From NCBI RefSeq assembly GCF_001619985.1, contig NW_017264196.1, forward strand, positions 1,860,001-1,924,000: a DNA stretch of 64,000 nucleotides, given 5' to 3'. A program made the translations under genes and the position numbers. This document shows positions 1 to 10,906 of the stretch, piece after piece (the stretch's first letter is position 1; each line of letters begins with the position of its first letter). This stretch comes from Xylona heveae TC161. Its lineage: Eukaryota > Ascomycota > Xylonomycetes > Xylonales > Xylonaceae. The notes under the pieces are model-generated. The model was not told the DNA's origin. It saw nothing but the letters and a program-made list of their open reading frames with translations, and searched no databases.

Positions 1-950
1 GATTTCGACTCCATGAAAATACCCTTATTTTAGCACACGCGGCCCTGCTTAGAACAAGCGTTTACCCATGGCAACGACTCGTGGCCTTCAGCGAATATTA
101 AGCCTGGATAAGGACACAGGTACAGGAACCCCCAGGACATAACCGAACCCATTCGACGTCGACATTCCACCACCATCACCAACCCCAAGGCCTGACCTTT
201 CTTGTCCTATGTTCCCCCATTTATCGCGTCGCATCACGGTGCATCTTCGTTCGTTACTTTCCGACTTTTGAGTTTGCCTCCCACGTCAGACTCTTCCCTG
301 CTACTGTTGCATTTCTGATTTTTTTTTTTCTTCAGTCTCTCTCTTCTGCCCGATTTTGCCTGCTGGTGCGGAGACCCTTTTCTCCCTGCCGTACAATTCC
401 CTTTCCTCGCTTTCGGTCGTTTCAAATTGGACAGGGATTCTCTCGACCCCAATTCACACTGCGCGATTCGTCGGAGCTAATTTTACGTGTTGAGGGCATC
501 AGAGATTGATCGTGACTTCAGACAGCGACTGAGCAACAATCCTGCTCTTGGTCCTCGCCCGTCAAACACCATCGCGCGTTGACAGTTGCACATCGCTTCT
601 TGTTTGGTCACTCCCCTGGATGGTGAGGTGCCTCACACTCTTTTGATCGGTTGTGGGCGCGACGTGACACCATCAAACCACAACTCCATTTCAACACTCG
701 GCCGCGACAAAATTTCCAAGATTTCACCATTGCAACCGCTCCTTTACCAGCCTGCCTGGGAATATTTCGACCACTTCTGGATATCGCCATTGTCTCTGCC
801 GAAGCCGATCGCGCTGGACGCCCCACGCTCCTTCGATCAACCCATCTCGGCGGTCAGCCCGAGTAAGCCCCCATAGCGCACACAACACTGTCTCGCAAAA
901 TCTGAGGGATATCCAGAGAAGAGAGTGCAGACATAGTTGCACGTGGTATA
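1..950. other. Intergenic / leader region upstream of the LIM-RhoGAP gene
   Basis: No convincing gene. The sequence is C/T-rich on the + strand, with a T-run near 320-330 and many short pyrimidine tracts, as expected for a fungal promoter and long 5' leader of the gene starting at 951. Short open frames here are not conserved-looking and lack a family signature. Confidence 0.6.
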
Positions 951-3900
951 ATGTGTCCCCAAGCCAAAGGTGACACGGGCACGGAAGGCGGTTCCAATAT
1001 CGCGTCAGAGCCGCAGCGCTTAAATCCCCTGGGGAGTTCTGAACACGCCCCTTCTCGCCCACAGATAGAGAGCCTTGGTATCCCAGCAAGTCGTACCTCG
1101 AACGATCAATCTGCCAATCTCGGTGGCTCCGCGAGCCTTACCCCCGGCAGTGAACCCGCTCCGCCGTCATCCCCAACTCGCAAAGGACGAGATCGTGCTG
1201 GCGATGCTAAAAGGGCAAACGGCCGTAGTCGGTCGCGTGCCAGTGGCAGCCGTGGCCCGCGAGATGCGCATGGTTCTCGAATTTGTCGGAAATGCAATGA
1301 ACCGTTGACTGGTCAATTCGTTCGCGCACTTGGATCCACGTTTCACCTGGAGTGTTTTAAATGTCGAGTACGTTGTCGTGCCGCCCTCATACCGATGCCT
1401 CTTCAAATTTAGAATGACGAGGTGCTAACCTTTTGCTTCCCCGTGCGATAGGACTGTGGCCAGATTGTGGCTTCGAAATTCTTTCCGGTAGACGAAGAGG
1501 ACGGATCTGGCCAATACCCGCTTTGTGAGACCGACTATTTCCGTCGGCTTGACCTGTTGTGCTTTGAGTGCGGAGGGGCTCTTCGTGGCTCATATATCAC
1601 GGCGCTGGATCGCAAATACCACATTGATCATTTTACCTGTTCTGTCTGTCCTACCGTATTCGGTGCCCAAGACAGCTATTACGAGCATGAGGGCAAGGTT
1701 TACTGCCACTACCACTACTCAACTCGGTTCGCTCAGCGGTGCAATGGATGTCAGACGGCCATCTTGAAACAGTTTGTCGAAATTTTTCGCAACGGTCAAA
1801 ACCAGCATTGGCATCCAGAATGTTATATGATTCATAAATTCTGGAATGTTCGTCTGTCTCCAGTTGGCGAGAATGTTCAACTTCTTACGCACAGTGTTGA
1901 TGCTACTAGTGAGGAGCGTGAAAAGGTTCGGCTGGAAGAAGAGCATATGGAAGAAAAGGTCTACAGAATCTGGAGCGTGCTGTCCGCTTTTGAAGAATCG
2001 TCGGCTACTTGCATATCGAACATGTTACTGAATGTCAGCAATGGCGCGTATTTTGATGGCGTTTTAGTCGCCAAACAATTCATCTGGCATGTGGACATTC
2101 TTTTTGCATCAATCGATAGACTAGAGAAGCTCATGACTTCTCACGGCATGAAGGGTACGTATATCGCACTTTCGGCCGCAGTGCTACCACATTTTCGCCC
2201 TTTGTCTCCGCTCGATTAATCTTTGCTTCTCTTTCTTTTGTCTCGAAATGATATGACCAGTTTTCTAACAGTACTTTTAGGTCTCTCATATTCTCGGGAA
2301 GCAAAATTGCTGTGCAAAAAGATTGTAGCATTCTTTTCTTTACTCACTAACACCCAACATACCGGTGTGAAGAAGCTCGGAGTCACACAGGAACTCCTCT
2401 CTCTCGTCACCGGTCTCGCCCACTACCTCAAGCTTTTGATTCGCATCAGTCTCCAGGGAGCCCTAAAACTTGAGCGAGAGAAGGGCAATCAGGATGGATT
2501 ATGGCACTTTTTGGAGGAACTGGGAGACTTGGAATCCATGAAAGAAGCAGAAATGTCGCTTGAAGCGGCAGCCGGCGTCCAAGGCCTTGCTGGAAAGGAA
2601 CCCGATCGGTGTTCTGGCTGCCGAAAGCCGGTTGAAGATGCTTGTGCCCGCCTGGGAGAAGGAAGATGGCACATAAATTGCCTCATGTGCAGCGGCTGCG
2701 CGCGGGAATTGGGGAAAAGCCTTGCGGATGCGCGATGGGATCCTCATGAGCGGCGTGTCTTATGCTCTACTTGTGCTGAAACGGTCCCTGGAGTAGACAA
2801 TGAGTTTCAAGCCGTGTCTCGGCTACAACAGTTTGTGTTTCTACTACGAGTAGCTCTGGCTAGAGTGCTTGTCATGCTCAAATCTATGCACCACACATCT
2901 GGTAAGTGATACAATCATGCGCCCTCTGCGCAGGGGTCTAAGTACTGATTGGGAAAATTTTCATCCATCCAGACGATCCTAATCTGACCGACTACGACTC
3001 GAATGAAGGTCACCGTGTTTCTCCGACCGGACAGCTCGACCCACCGATGCTCAAATCTAATACGCGGTCAAAATCTTACGGGGCCCCTGTGGAGGAGCAA
3101 TCAAACTCGTCTTACGCGCAGACCATGAGTGACATCCAACGGTTGCGGTCCACCCGTATGGAGAAACAAGTTTCTTCTTCCATCAGAAAGGCACGCACTT
3201 CCAAGATTATCGAAGCACCAGAGAGTCGAAACATTCGACCTGGTTCAGCGGGCGCGGATGGGTCAGACGCGAAGAATCATGGCTATCAAGCCGTCGACGA
3301 TCGTGAGGCCAATGCAAATAGGACTGCCGAAGTGACGTTTGGAAACCAGGATTCGCTTACCCTTGATGACATTCCGCGAATTGTAGCAGCAGAGCAAGCA
3401 AGGGAACAGCGACCGAATGCATATAAACATGCCCGCAACCAACTTATTCAAGCCTCGAGCGTTCAGCAGCCAAAGCTCGTGGGTGGCCACCAACGAGGAG
3501 TCTCTGGAGGGAAGGAATTGGAAAAACTGGCAGAAGAGCCCTCGGCCCAAAGAACAAAGCGGTATTTCTCGGAGTTATCCGCTCTGGAATATTTTATTGT
3601 CCGACATGTTGCTGTTCTTTCAATGGAGCCGCTTTTGGAGGGCTATTTCAACCTTGAGGAACTTCTTGAATTGATTGAATCACGGAAGCCCACTTTCTGG
3701 GGCAAGTTTGGGAAAGCATTCAAGACCGAGCCTCGGCGAGGGGGCAAGAAAAGAGGCGTTTTTGGTGTGAGCCTGGACGCTCTGAATGAGAAGGATGGTG
3801 CCGAGTCTACACATGGAGTTGGACCAGGTACTCTCAAAGTACCAGCACTGCTCGACGATGCAGTCACAGCCATGCGGGGAATGGACATGTCAGTAGAGGG

Positions 3901-4995
3901 TGTGTTTCGAAAGAATGGCAACATTCGTCGCTTGAAAGACCTCGCCGATCAGATTGACAACAAGGGATGTGATGCAGTAGACCTCTCCAAGGAGAGTCCA
4001 GTGCAAATCGCTGCCTTGTTGAGGAAATTCCTCCGTGAACTGCCGGAGCCGCTACTGACATTTAAGCTACATCGGTTGTTTGTCACTGCACAACGTACGT
4101 ATCGCTAGTGAAAATTTTTGAGTGAAAGAATAGTTTGCTAACATTTTATTTAGGGATTGCTGATGAAGAAAAGCGCCGTAGAGTGCTTCATCTCACTTGT
4201 TGTCTCCTGCCCAAGAGTCACAGAGACGCAATGGAGATTCTTTTTGCATTTTTAAGCTGGACTGCGTCCTTCTCACACGTCGATGAAGAGTCTGGAAGCA
4301 AGATGGACGTACACAATCTGGCTACGGTGGTGACGCCCAACATTCTTTACGCTGACAATAAGGCTATTGGCATGGATGATAGTTTCTTGGCGATCGAAGC
4401 TGTTCATTCGTTGATTGAATTTAACGAGTCCATGTGCGAGGTATGTACACCCATTGAACATTACTAATGCTCTTTTTAGGCCTCTTCTCTGACACTCTTA
4501 CAGGTTCCTGAGGATCTTCAGTCCATTCTCAATGACACTGCTTTGTTTAATGGCAGTGCAGACATTACTACTAAGGAAATCCTAAAGCGGTATGGCGATG
4601 TTGGTCGTGCTGGTCGTCAAATCCCTATCGTGGAAGAAGTTACTCCGCCCCGATCAAAGGAGGGCCGAACTGCTGCGCCAACATTTGCCCGTGTCGATAC
4701 AGATCCCTCGCAGGTGCATGCATGGCAGAAAGAGAGCTCCGTCAGGCACGTAACGGGACCTGGAAACCAGAACTCCATGTATGGGATGTCGGGCAGCAGC
4801 CACACCGCTCTTCCGCAGCACTTTCACGACTTTAGCAGCCAGACAGACAGCCCAGGCCGCCCACGCGCAGGTTCAGATAGCAGTACTGGTGGCCATGGAA
4901 CGCCTAGTAGAATCAGCCAGTACCGCAATTCCGGATGGGGTCGGCCCCCTGCGACAGCGTCGCCTAGCCCTGTTGGCGTCACAGGCGCGGATTAA
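951..4995 (+). CDS. lrg1: LIM-domain Rho GTPase-activating protein (Lrg1/Rga type)
   Basis: Predicted 1213-residue protein from six exons: 951-1367, 1452-2154, 2281-2901, 2973-4094, 4154-4440, 4504-4995. It should switch off a Rho-family GTPase (Rho1 in yeast) at sites of polar growth and wall synthesis. Two adjacent LIM zinc-binding domains lie at about residues 110-235, with paired CxxC/HxxC ligands. A third LIM-like domain sits near 450-510 (CSGCRKP, HINCLMCSGC, CSTC). The RhoGAP domain covers about 845-1050, with the arginine finger in GVFRKNGN and the motif LLRKFLRELPEPLL. The tail is Ser/Pro-rich and probably disordered. The order LIM-LIM-LIM-RhoGAP matches yeast Lrg1. The first intron interrupts LIM1 after CFKCR, and the joined frame restores CRDCGQIV. 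The start is the first in-frame ATG. An alternative acceptor near 2271 in intron 2 is possible. Confidence 0.93.
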
Positions 4996-6778
4996 ACCAT
5001 TTTCACCGCAAGCCTCTCATCGATTCTTTGTGGCTTGTTCCCTTGTTTTTTTTTTCAACCCCTGGTATCTTTCAACTTGTGTTCTAGGGTACATGTTTTA
5101 TCTTATCACTGGGGGATACAATCATCATCATCAACGCTGTTTTCGCAGCTGTTTTAATACTTGATAGCCTTTCCTTCTCATTTTCATTTTTTTTTTCTCG
5201 TGTCTCTTGTTTTCTCTTCTACATTTACCATATTCTTTTTCCCCTTCATGTGTCGCCCGGTGTGGCTAGGCGTTTTATTTTCTCGTCATCAATTCTTAAC
5301 ATTCTTCTTTTTTTCTTTTTCTTCTTTCTCCTCTCATCTCGGCCTTGTAATCAAAGAGAAGAGACGTGTTTTTCCCCTTTTTCCCTTTGCATGCCATAGC
5401 CTTTCCTTTTTCTATGGTATCTGATCATCTTATTCGCTTTGAGCCTTTTTTTTTCTTATAATCATCGCCCTGTGAAACATTTTTTATTCTTCTTCATCAG
5501 CCGTTTCTTTTCTTTTTCTCTTTTCTTTTTCTCTTTTCTTTTTCTCTTTTCTTTCTTTCTTTTCTTCTTCTTCGTCTTCCCTTTTACTATTTCCTTTTCA
5601 TTTATTTATTTATCCCTCGCCCCCCTTTCTTAACTTTCTTCCTAAACATGTTTAAAATTCTCCTTCAATTATATTTTCACTACTACATTAAATTCCCAAT
5701 GTGTTAAATCTCTTTTCTACTTTCCCCCTCCCTCCCCCTCCCTTTTGTCCCCCTTCTCTGTGGGCCCTTGTCTAGAAATCTCCCGGCGAGGAGTATTAGT
5801 GAACAACAATTATTATTATTACTATTACTAGTTTTCAGGTCTCATGCCTGTTTCTGAAATATTTTTTCATGGCCCGTCGGTTTGTCCATACTCTTAAGGT
5901 TACATTGCCCATTGTCGGTCTGTCCATACTCCTGACCTCCTGACCTCCCGTCCTAAGTCCTATCTACAACTTTTAATTTCACGTCGTCTGCAATAGAATC
6001 TCCCCCTTTTTTTCCCCCGCTTTGGTGTTCTGTTTCTTAGGACTGTTCACTTGATCAAAAACGAACCTTCGATTGTGCAGTAAGTTAGTAATGAAATCAA
6101 GTGTCCGTGTAACTCTCTAGATAACCGAACTATTCTGCATGCGCTCCTCGGCTTGCTTTTGCTTGTGGGAAAGTGTCGTTCGTTTCATTATTTTCGCCCC
6201 TTTTTTTTGGTGGGTGTGGGGAGGGGGGGGGATACAACAATACAACAACACCAAAACACAAAAATCTGTTTTGCACACACCGCTCAGTGTTCAGTCCGTC
6301 GACAACGAGTGGAAAAAACCCGACGTCAAAATCTGCGCCAGTTCGTAGTGCGAGATATGAAAAACTGAATTGCAACTGTGATTTCTATTTGGGATATATA
6401 GCATACCAATACAGAAACCATGCGTCTGCCTTACGGCGCGCTGATAGAATAGAGATAGCGTAGAATGAATGGGTGGGACCTGGGTGACTGACTAGATGAA
6501 ACAGTAGAAACGATATTTAAGTGCAAAAAGGCAAAATACGCAGATGGGGTATTTACAATATCGTCGAGGTAGGTATGATAGTGGTAGATACAGATAAGTT
6601 GGTTTGAACATGTACGAGAAGAAATGAATAGAAAGGAAAAAAAATAAATAAAAGAATAAAAGAAAAAGTAAAGAAGAGATAACCAAAAAGAAAAAAAAGA
6701 AGCGAAAAGAAAGAGAAAACGAAAAATAAAGGCGAAAGACAAAAAGGAAAAAAAAAAAAAGGGAAGACGAAGAGAGGT
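4996..6778. other. Convergent 3' region between the RhoGAP gene and the SQ-rich gene
   Basis: 1.8 kb without a credible gene. The first half is very T/C-rich on the + strand, consistent with a long 3' UTR. The last 180 bases are A-rich on the + strand, the 3' side of the minus-strand gene ending at 6779. A short (ATT)n run lies near 5808-5830. Confidence 0.6.
5508..5546. repeat. Tandem 13-bp pyrimidine repeat
   Basis: Three perfect head-to-tail copies of TTTTCTTTTTCTC, followed by a partial fourth copy, inside the 3' flank of the RhoGAP gene. It is probably slippage-derived polypyrimidine sequence. Confidence 0.9.
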
Positions 6779-9019
6779 TCAATACATTTGCACAATGGTT
6801 TCGCCCTTTGCGTCGATCCAGACCGGCACGGGCGGTGAGGGTGACGGTAGTGGAGGTTGTTGCGGAGGGGCATTGATAGATGTGGTATCGTCGATCAGGG
6901 GCTCTGGCAATCCTGACAATCCTAAGGAACCCGACAATGACAAGTTGTGCAAGTTTGCCAATTTGGCAGACCGGGGAACAATGCGGCGCTGACTGGCGAG
7001 ATACGCGACGAGGTAGATGTGCGGGATGATTTCGCCCCAGCAGTATATTTTGACAATGTTCTGTTGACTTGCCTGACGATGATGGTGATGGGCGATGGAT
7101 GCTTGAGATGCTGCGTGCTGCGACGCAGCACCTGGGCCAGCATCAGTATCCGCATCCACATCGACGGTACCCCGCCAGCACCACACGCCCCATCCGGCTC
7201 GTCCAGTGCCCACGAGGTCTTCTAGAAATGCCCAAAACGCGTCCTGCACGTCCTGGGACCACGGAGAAGTACATATACGCCAGTATCCGCGCTCGTTGGG
7301 CCGGATGCTGCGCGCGACGCGGACGGGTTTGAAGCGTTTGGGCAGGTCGAGTTTATCGACAAGCAGAGCGAGAGAGGGGGTGATGTGTGCGGCTGGAGGC
7401 TTGTCGGTGATGGATGTAGGAGGGGGCGGAGGATGGATTTCGCAGGAGGATGTGGAAGGTGGGATGATGCCTGGGGATGATTGGAAGGATTGAAAAGATG
7501 CTTGGGAAAGCTGGAAAGCATGAGGATCGGTCGTAAGTGTGGGGTCAGGGGTAGGGGTCTGGAAAGGCGTTACAGTAAATTCGAGATTAGGAGGCGTGGA
7601 TTGAAGTATGAATGGGCTGGATGGATAGGAAGGAGTTTGACGGTGGGAACTGTGCGGGGGCAGTTGGTGAGGAGTGTGCTGTTGTGATTGTTGGGAGCTA
7701 GGAATAGGAGGAGGAGAAGAGGGTAGTGAAAATGGAGCTAGAGATATGGTAGAATTATGTAGATCTCGGGGTCCCACATCGTCACGAGGTTGCTGGAGAG
7801 ATGGTGCAGAAGATGTTGCTGGTGCCTCTAGCGGAAACGCGTCAGGATGTGAGTGTATTCGTTGAGTGATTGGTTGGGTTGGACTGTCTGGTGGAAGAGA
7901 AGAAATTGGGGCTATTTGATCTTGAGGAGAAGGATGTCGAGGAGCAGAGGAGCTGGAAACCTGGGATATATAGGGAACCGAGCCTTGAGAGGACGCAGAT
8001 ACAGGGTATGACTGGAATGATCTGATCTCGTCCCTTGTTCCCGAAGATGTTGAAGATGTACACTCTGGTTGCGACGAATATACTTGTGTATACGAAACTC
8101 TAGGGACCTGAGACGAAGGTAATATCGGTCCCTGGGAAGGTCTGAAAGCTTGTGAGGATACTGAAAATTGATCGGCTTGCGAGGTTTGAATTGATTGAGA
8201 TGCGTTCCGTGTCTGGGAACTCGACATTCCTGGGGAGAATAGTTTGCGCCTTTTATTTGATATTTTCAGAAGCGGTGATTGCGGTAATGAGCCCCATGGA
8301 GGAGATGAATCTGTTGTTGTAAGAAAAGGATACGTCGGCACGGGAGACGGTTGAGAGTTTGCGACTACGCTTGGTGGCGTATCCCATGAGTCACGTTGAG
8401 GATGTTGATCGTCTGTTAGTAACGAGGATCTTGCGCCCGTCTGAACCTCATTATCTGCATCTAGGAATGCAGAAGGGGTTGTGTACACGGTCGAGTCCTT
8501 TTCGACTGGGGCGGTCTGGTCCTTCTGGGGAGTTGCTTGGGCCGTTTGAAGCTGTGCCTGGCGGTGATGTTCCACTTCAAGGAGGATTCGACTATAACCC
8601 TCACCGTCAAAAGTTCCATCCTCTTCTGCAGAAGTAGGAGCAGACTGCGTTGATGTAAGTGGCGGGCACTGACCGTCTCGAAAGGATTGTTCTTCAGATG
8701 ATCTTTGGGCCTGTGAATCTTTGGTCTTGGTTCCAGCCGTGGGAGTGGGACGTTGAGCAACTTGATAGTCGGCAGTAGGATGGTCTTGTATTTCTGTACT
8801 TTCGATTCCTTCCTTCGCAGAAGCATATGGATCGACATTTTTGTGACCATTTTGCAATGTGGCCGTCCCTGGATAGCTGAATTTCAGGCTGCCCAAGCTT
8901 ACGCTTTCCGCCGTTTCGAATTCCAGATAGCTCTTGGCTTGGCTTCTGTATAATGCATCATCTCGCGTGCCGCTGGGCGCCGAGACGTGCACCCATATTT
9001 CAGCTTCTTCAGCGCCCAT
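6779..9019 (-). CDS. Unrecognised Ser/Pro/Gln-rich protein with dense SQ/TQ motifs
   Basis: A single uninterrupted 746-residue frame. I do not recognise the family. The N-terminus (about 1-40, MGAEEAEIWVHVSAPSGTRD) and a C-terminal block (about 555-735) look folded. The C-terminal block is rich in Trp, Arg and hydrophobics, e.g. RGYWRICTSPWSQ, GTGRAGWGVWCWRG and VKIYCWGEIIPHIYLV. The roughly 450 residues between are low complexity (Ser, Pro, Gln, Thr), with a basic patch SNKRRKLFSP that could be a nuclear localisation signal. SQ/TQ dipeptides are extraordinarily frequent, with about eight in 60 residues near 275-335. It is divergent from the acetyltransferase gene at 9576 across 556 bp. A nuclear or DNA-damage-related role is only a guess from SQ/TQ density and the basic patch. 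Confidence 0.75.
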   Translation of the reverse strand: MGAEEAEIWVHVSAPSGTRDDALYRSQAKSYLEFETAESVSLGSLKFSYPGTATLQNGHKNVDPYASAKEGIESTEIQDHPTADYQVAQRPTPTAGTKTKDSQAQRSSEEQSFRDGQCPPLTSTQSAPTSAEEDGTFDGEGYSRILLEVEHHRQAQLQTAQATPQKDQTAPVEKDSTVYTTPSAFLDADNEVQTGARSSLLTDDQHPQRDSWDTPPSVVANSQPSPVPTYPFLTTTDSSPPWGSLPQSPLLKISNKRRKLFSPGMSSSQTRNASQSIQTSQADQFSVSSQAFRPSQGPILPSSQVPRVSYTQVYSSQPECTSSTSSGTRDEIRSFQSYPVSASSQGSVPYISQVSSSSAPRHPSPQDQIAPISSLPPDSPTQPITQRIHSHPDAFPLEAPATSSAPSLQQPRDDVGPRDLHNSTISLAPFSLPSSPPPIPSSQQSQQHTPHQLPPHSSHRQTPSYPSSPFILQSTPPNLEFTVTPFQTPTPDPTLTTDPHAFQLSQASFQSFQSSPGIIPPSTSSCEIHPPPPPTSITDKPPAAHITPSLALLVDKLDLPKRFKPVRVARSIRPNERGYWRICTSPWSQDVQDAFWAFLEDLVGTGRAGWGVWCWRGTVDVDADTDAGPGAASQHAASQASIAHHHHRQASQQNIVKIYCWGEIIPHIYLVAYLASQRRIVPRSAKLANLHNLSLSGSLGLSGLPEPLIDDTTSINAPPQQPPLPSPSPPVPVWIDAKGETIVQMY

Positions 9020-9575
9020 GACGATCTCTTGCTTGAATCATTCCACCTCGATCATCCGTTCCAAGCGCTTCAAGCCTGTTACTGAATAAAATCATAACGA
9101 GCTGCGAGCAAGGATAAGGCAGACGGTTTCCGAGTGCAAGGCAAATTTTATTGCTGCAAACTCCACTCCGTGCTTCCAGCAAGCCACATGGGGTTTGCAG
9201 ATATATGCTAAGTTCCAGAATCCCGTAAAATTGTTGCAAACCAAAAAAGTTGCCTGTAATGATCGAGCACTAGAGGTTGCCTGTTTGGGTTCAGCATGGC
9301 GTCAAGAAGCTCGGACAGTTGCCTACTACGAAACACTCGACTGTGGGTTAACTTACCTGATCTCGCTTAGCCATTAGCTTACCCTGGGTCGCCTGTCAAC
9401 GCTGTGCGGGAGTCACCCGCGTTGGCCGGCGAGCAAGGTTTAGCACACTGCACTAAGCGCTGGTACAAGAGATCACAGCCTCCTGCTCTCCTCCTTCTGT
9501 GCGGCAACCCATTTCATGAAGGCCTGAATGCCATGATGGATCTGCGCGCTGAACATCTTTCTGTCAACCATCAAA
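9020..9575. other. Divergent promoter region
   Basis: 556 bp shared by the minus-strand SQ-rich gene and the plus-strand acetyltransferase gene. No RNA gene, repeat or further coding sequence was seen. Confidence 0.6.
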
Positions 9576-10346
9576 ATGGAATTCTCGATATCGCCCGTTA
9601 AAACCGAGGACGTGGATTTGCTCGTACGAAAAGTCGAATTTCCTGCACATCAAGACAATCCGCTCTATCGTATAATGTTCCCGCGCTCAATAGAGCATCA
9701 GTGGGAGCAGAGAGAAGACGAAATAAGATGGATGATTGATGGCCTCCTTGAGGCAGTTCATCAAGACGATGAAAGTCTGTACAAAGTGTGCGGAGTAAAT
9801 GGATTGCCTGTCGGATTGATAGGTTGGACCACTAGTCCAGGCGCTTTTGCAAAGGGGATTAATGGTGGAGATTGCTCTCAGACTAATCTCACAAATAAGT
9901 CTGCATCGGAGCAGGGCACGAGGGAGCAAAACCAGAACAGCTGGGTTCCTCCTAATTTGGACGTGCTTTCATGGCTCAGTATCTCGAAAAAGCTCAGAGA
10001 AGAGAGGCAAAGAGTTCTTCGGAGTTGCCCCAGCAAGGGAATATGCCGTAAATCTGCAGCCAATTTAAATGATCTTAGGCCTTGCTAACGTCGTTTAGGA
10101 ATTACTTTTATGGCTGTGGATCCGGATTATCAACGACAAGGGATTGGGTCTATGCTCATGGAAATGTTTTGTCATGATGTTGATAAAAATGTACAAGATG
10201 CTCTTGTTTTGTCTTCTCCTGCTGGGGTCTACCTGTACTCCAAGTTCGGTTTCACAGCCGTGGGTGTTGTGGAAACAGACCAAGGAAATTTTACGAGTAT
10301 GTTAAGGATTTCAGGCTCTGGTCTCGGGGAACCCAGGAAACAATAG
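9576..10346 (+). CDS. GNAT-family N-acetyltransferase
   Basis: Two exons, 9576-10047 and 10099-10346, give 239 residues. The signature is in exon 2: FMAVDPDYQRQGIGSML contains the acetyl-CoA pyrophosphate-binding Q/RxxGxG motif (QRQGIG). It is followed by an alpha helix and SPAGVYLYSKFGFTAVG, typical of the last GNAT strand-helix. The N-terminal half (DVDLLVRKVEFPAHQDNPLYRIMFP, a Trp-rich stretch, then GLPVGLIGW) matches fungal small-molecule GNATs of unknown substrate. The intron (GTAAAT...TTTAG, 51 bp) joins SKGIC to ITFMAV in phase. Substrate and pathway cannot be told from sequence. Confidence 0.85.
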
Positions 10347-10906
10347 CATTTTGTTTGTGATGAGCAACAGCAAGCCAGGCAGCACGGTTATGAAATGCAT
10401 GTCATAATTATCAAAAGTTTCAAAGAAAGCAAATCATAAATGACAGTGTTGCTAGTATATAGAAAAGAAAACTAAATATAAATGGATTACAAATTAATAG
10501 CATGCTCAAAAACCCAAACCCCAACACCCGCTGTACAAACAATCTTAGGAGCATCCATGGTTTCGAAGGCTTTCTCTCAGATGTCAAGCAATAGTCTTTG
10601 CAATATAGTATCCTTTTATAGCTATTTTATAGCTTTACTCAATTTACTACTGTTTCTTTCATAACCCATTTGGTGCTCGATGCGTCCCACTTTCCCCTGG
10701 ACAGAATCAAGTAAAGATAGATTAGATTAGATAGACTTCTTATTCTAACGAACACCAGCCACATACTGCCGAGAAAGCCACACCCACACAATACACGGCG
10801 GAATTTGCCATTTGCGCAAAACCACAAGCGACACCAAATTGCTTCCATATCGACTTTCTCCATCGACATCAAACGGGTCAATACTGTACAAGTACAGGAC
10901 CTCAAA
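10347..10906. other. Intergenic region upstream of eIF3d
   Basis: 560 bp; A/T-rich in the first half, with no coding signal. It contains the 3' end of the acetyltransferase gene and the promoter and leader of the eIF3 subunit gene. Confidence 0.55.
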
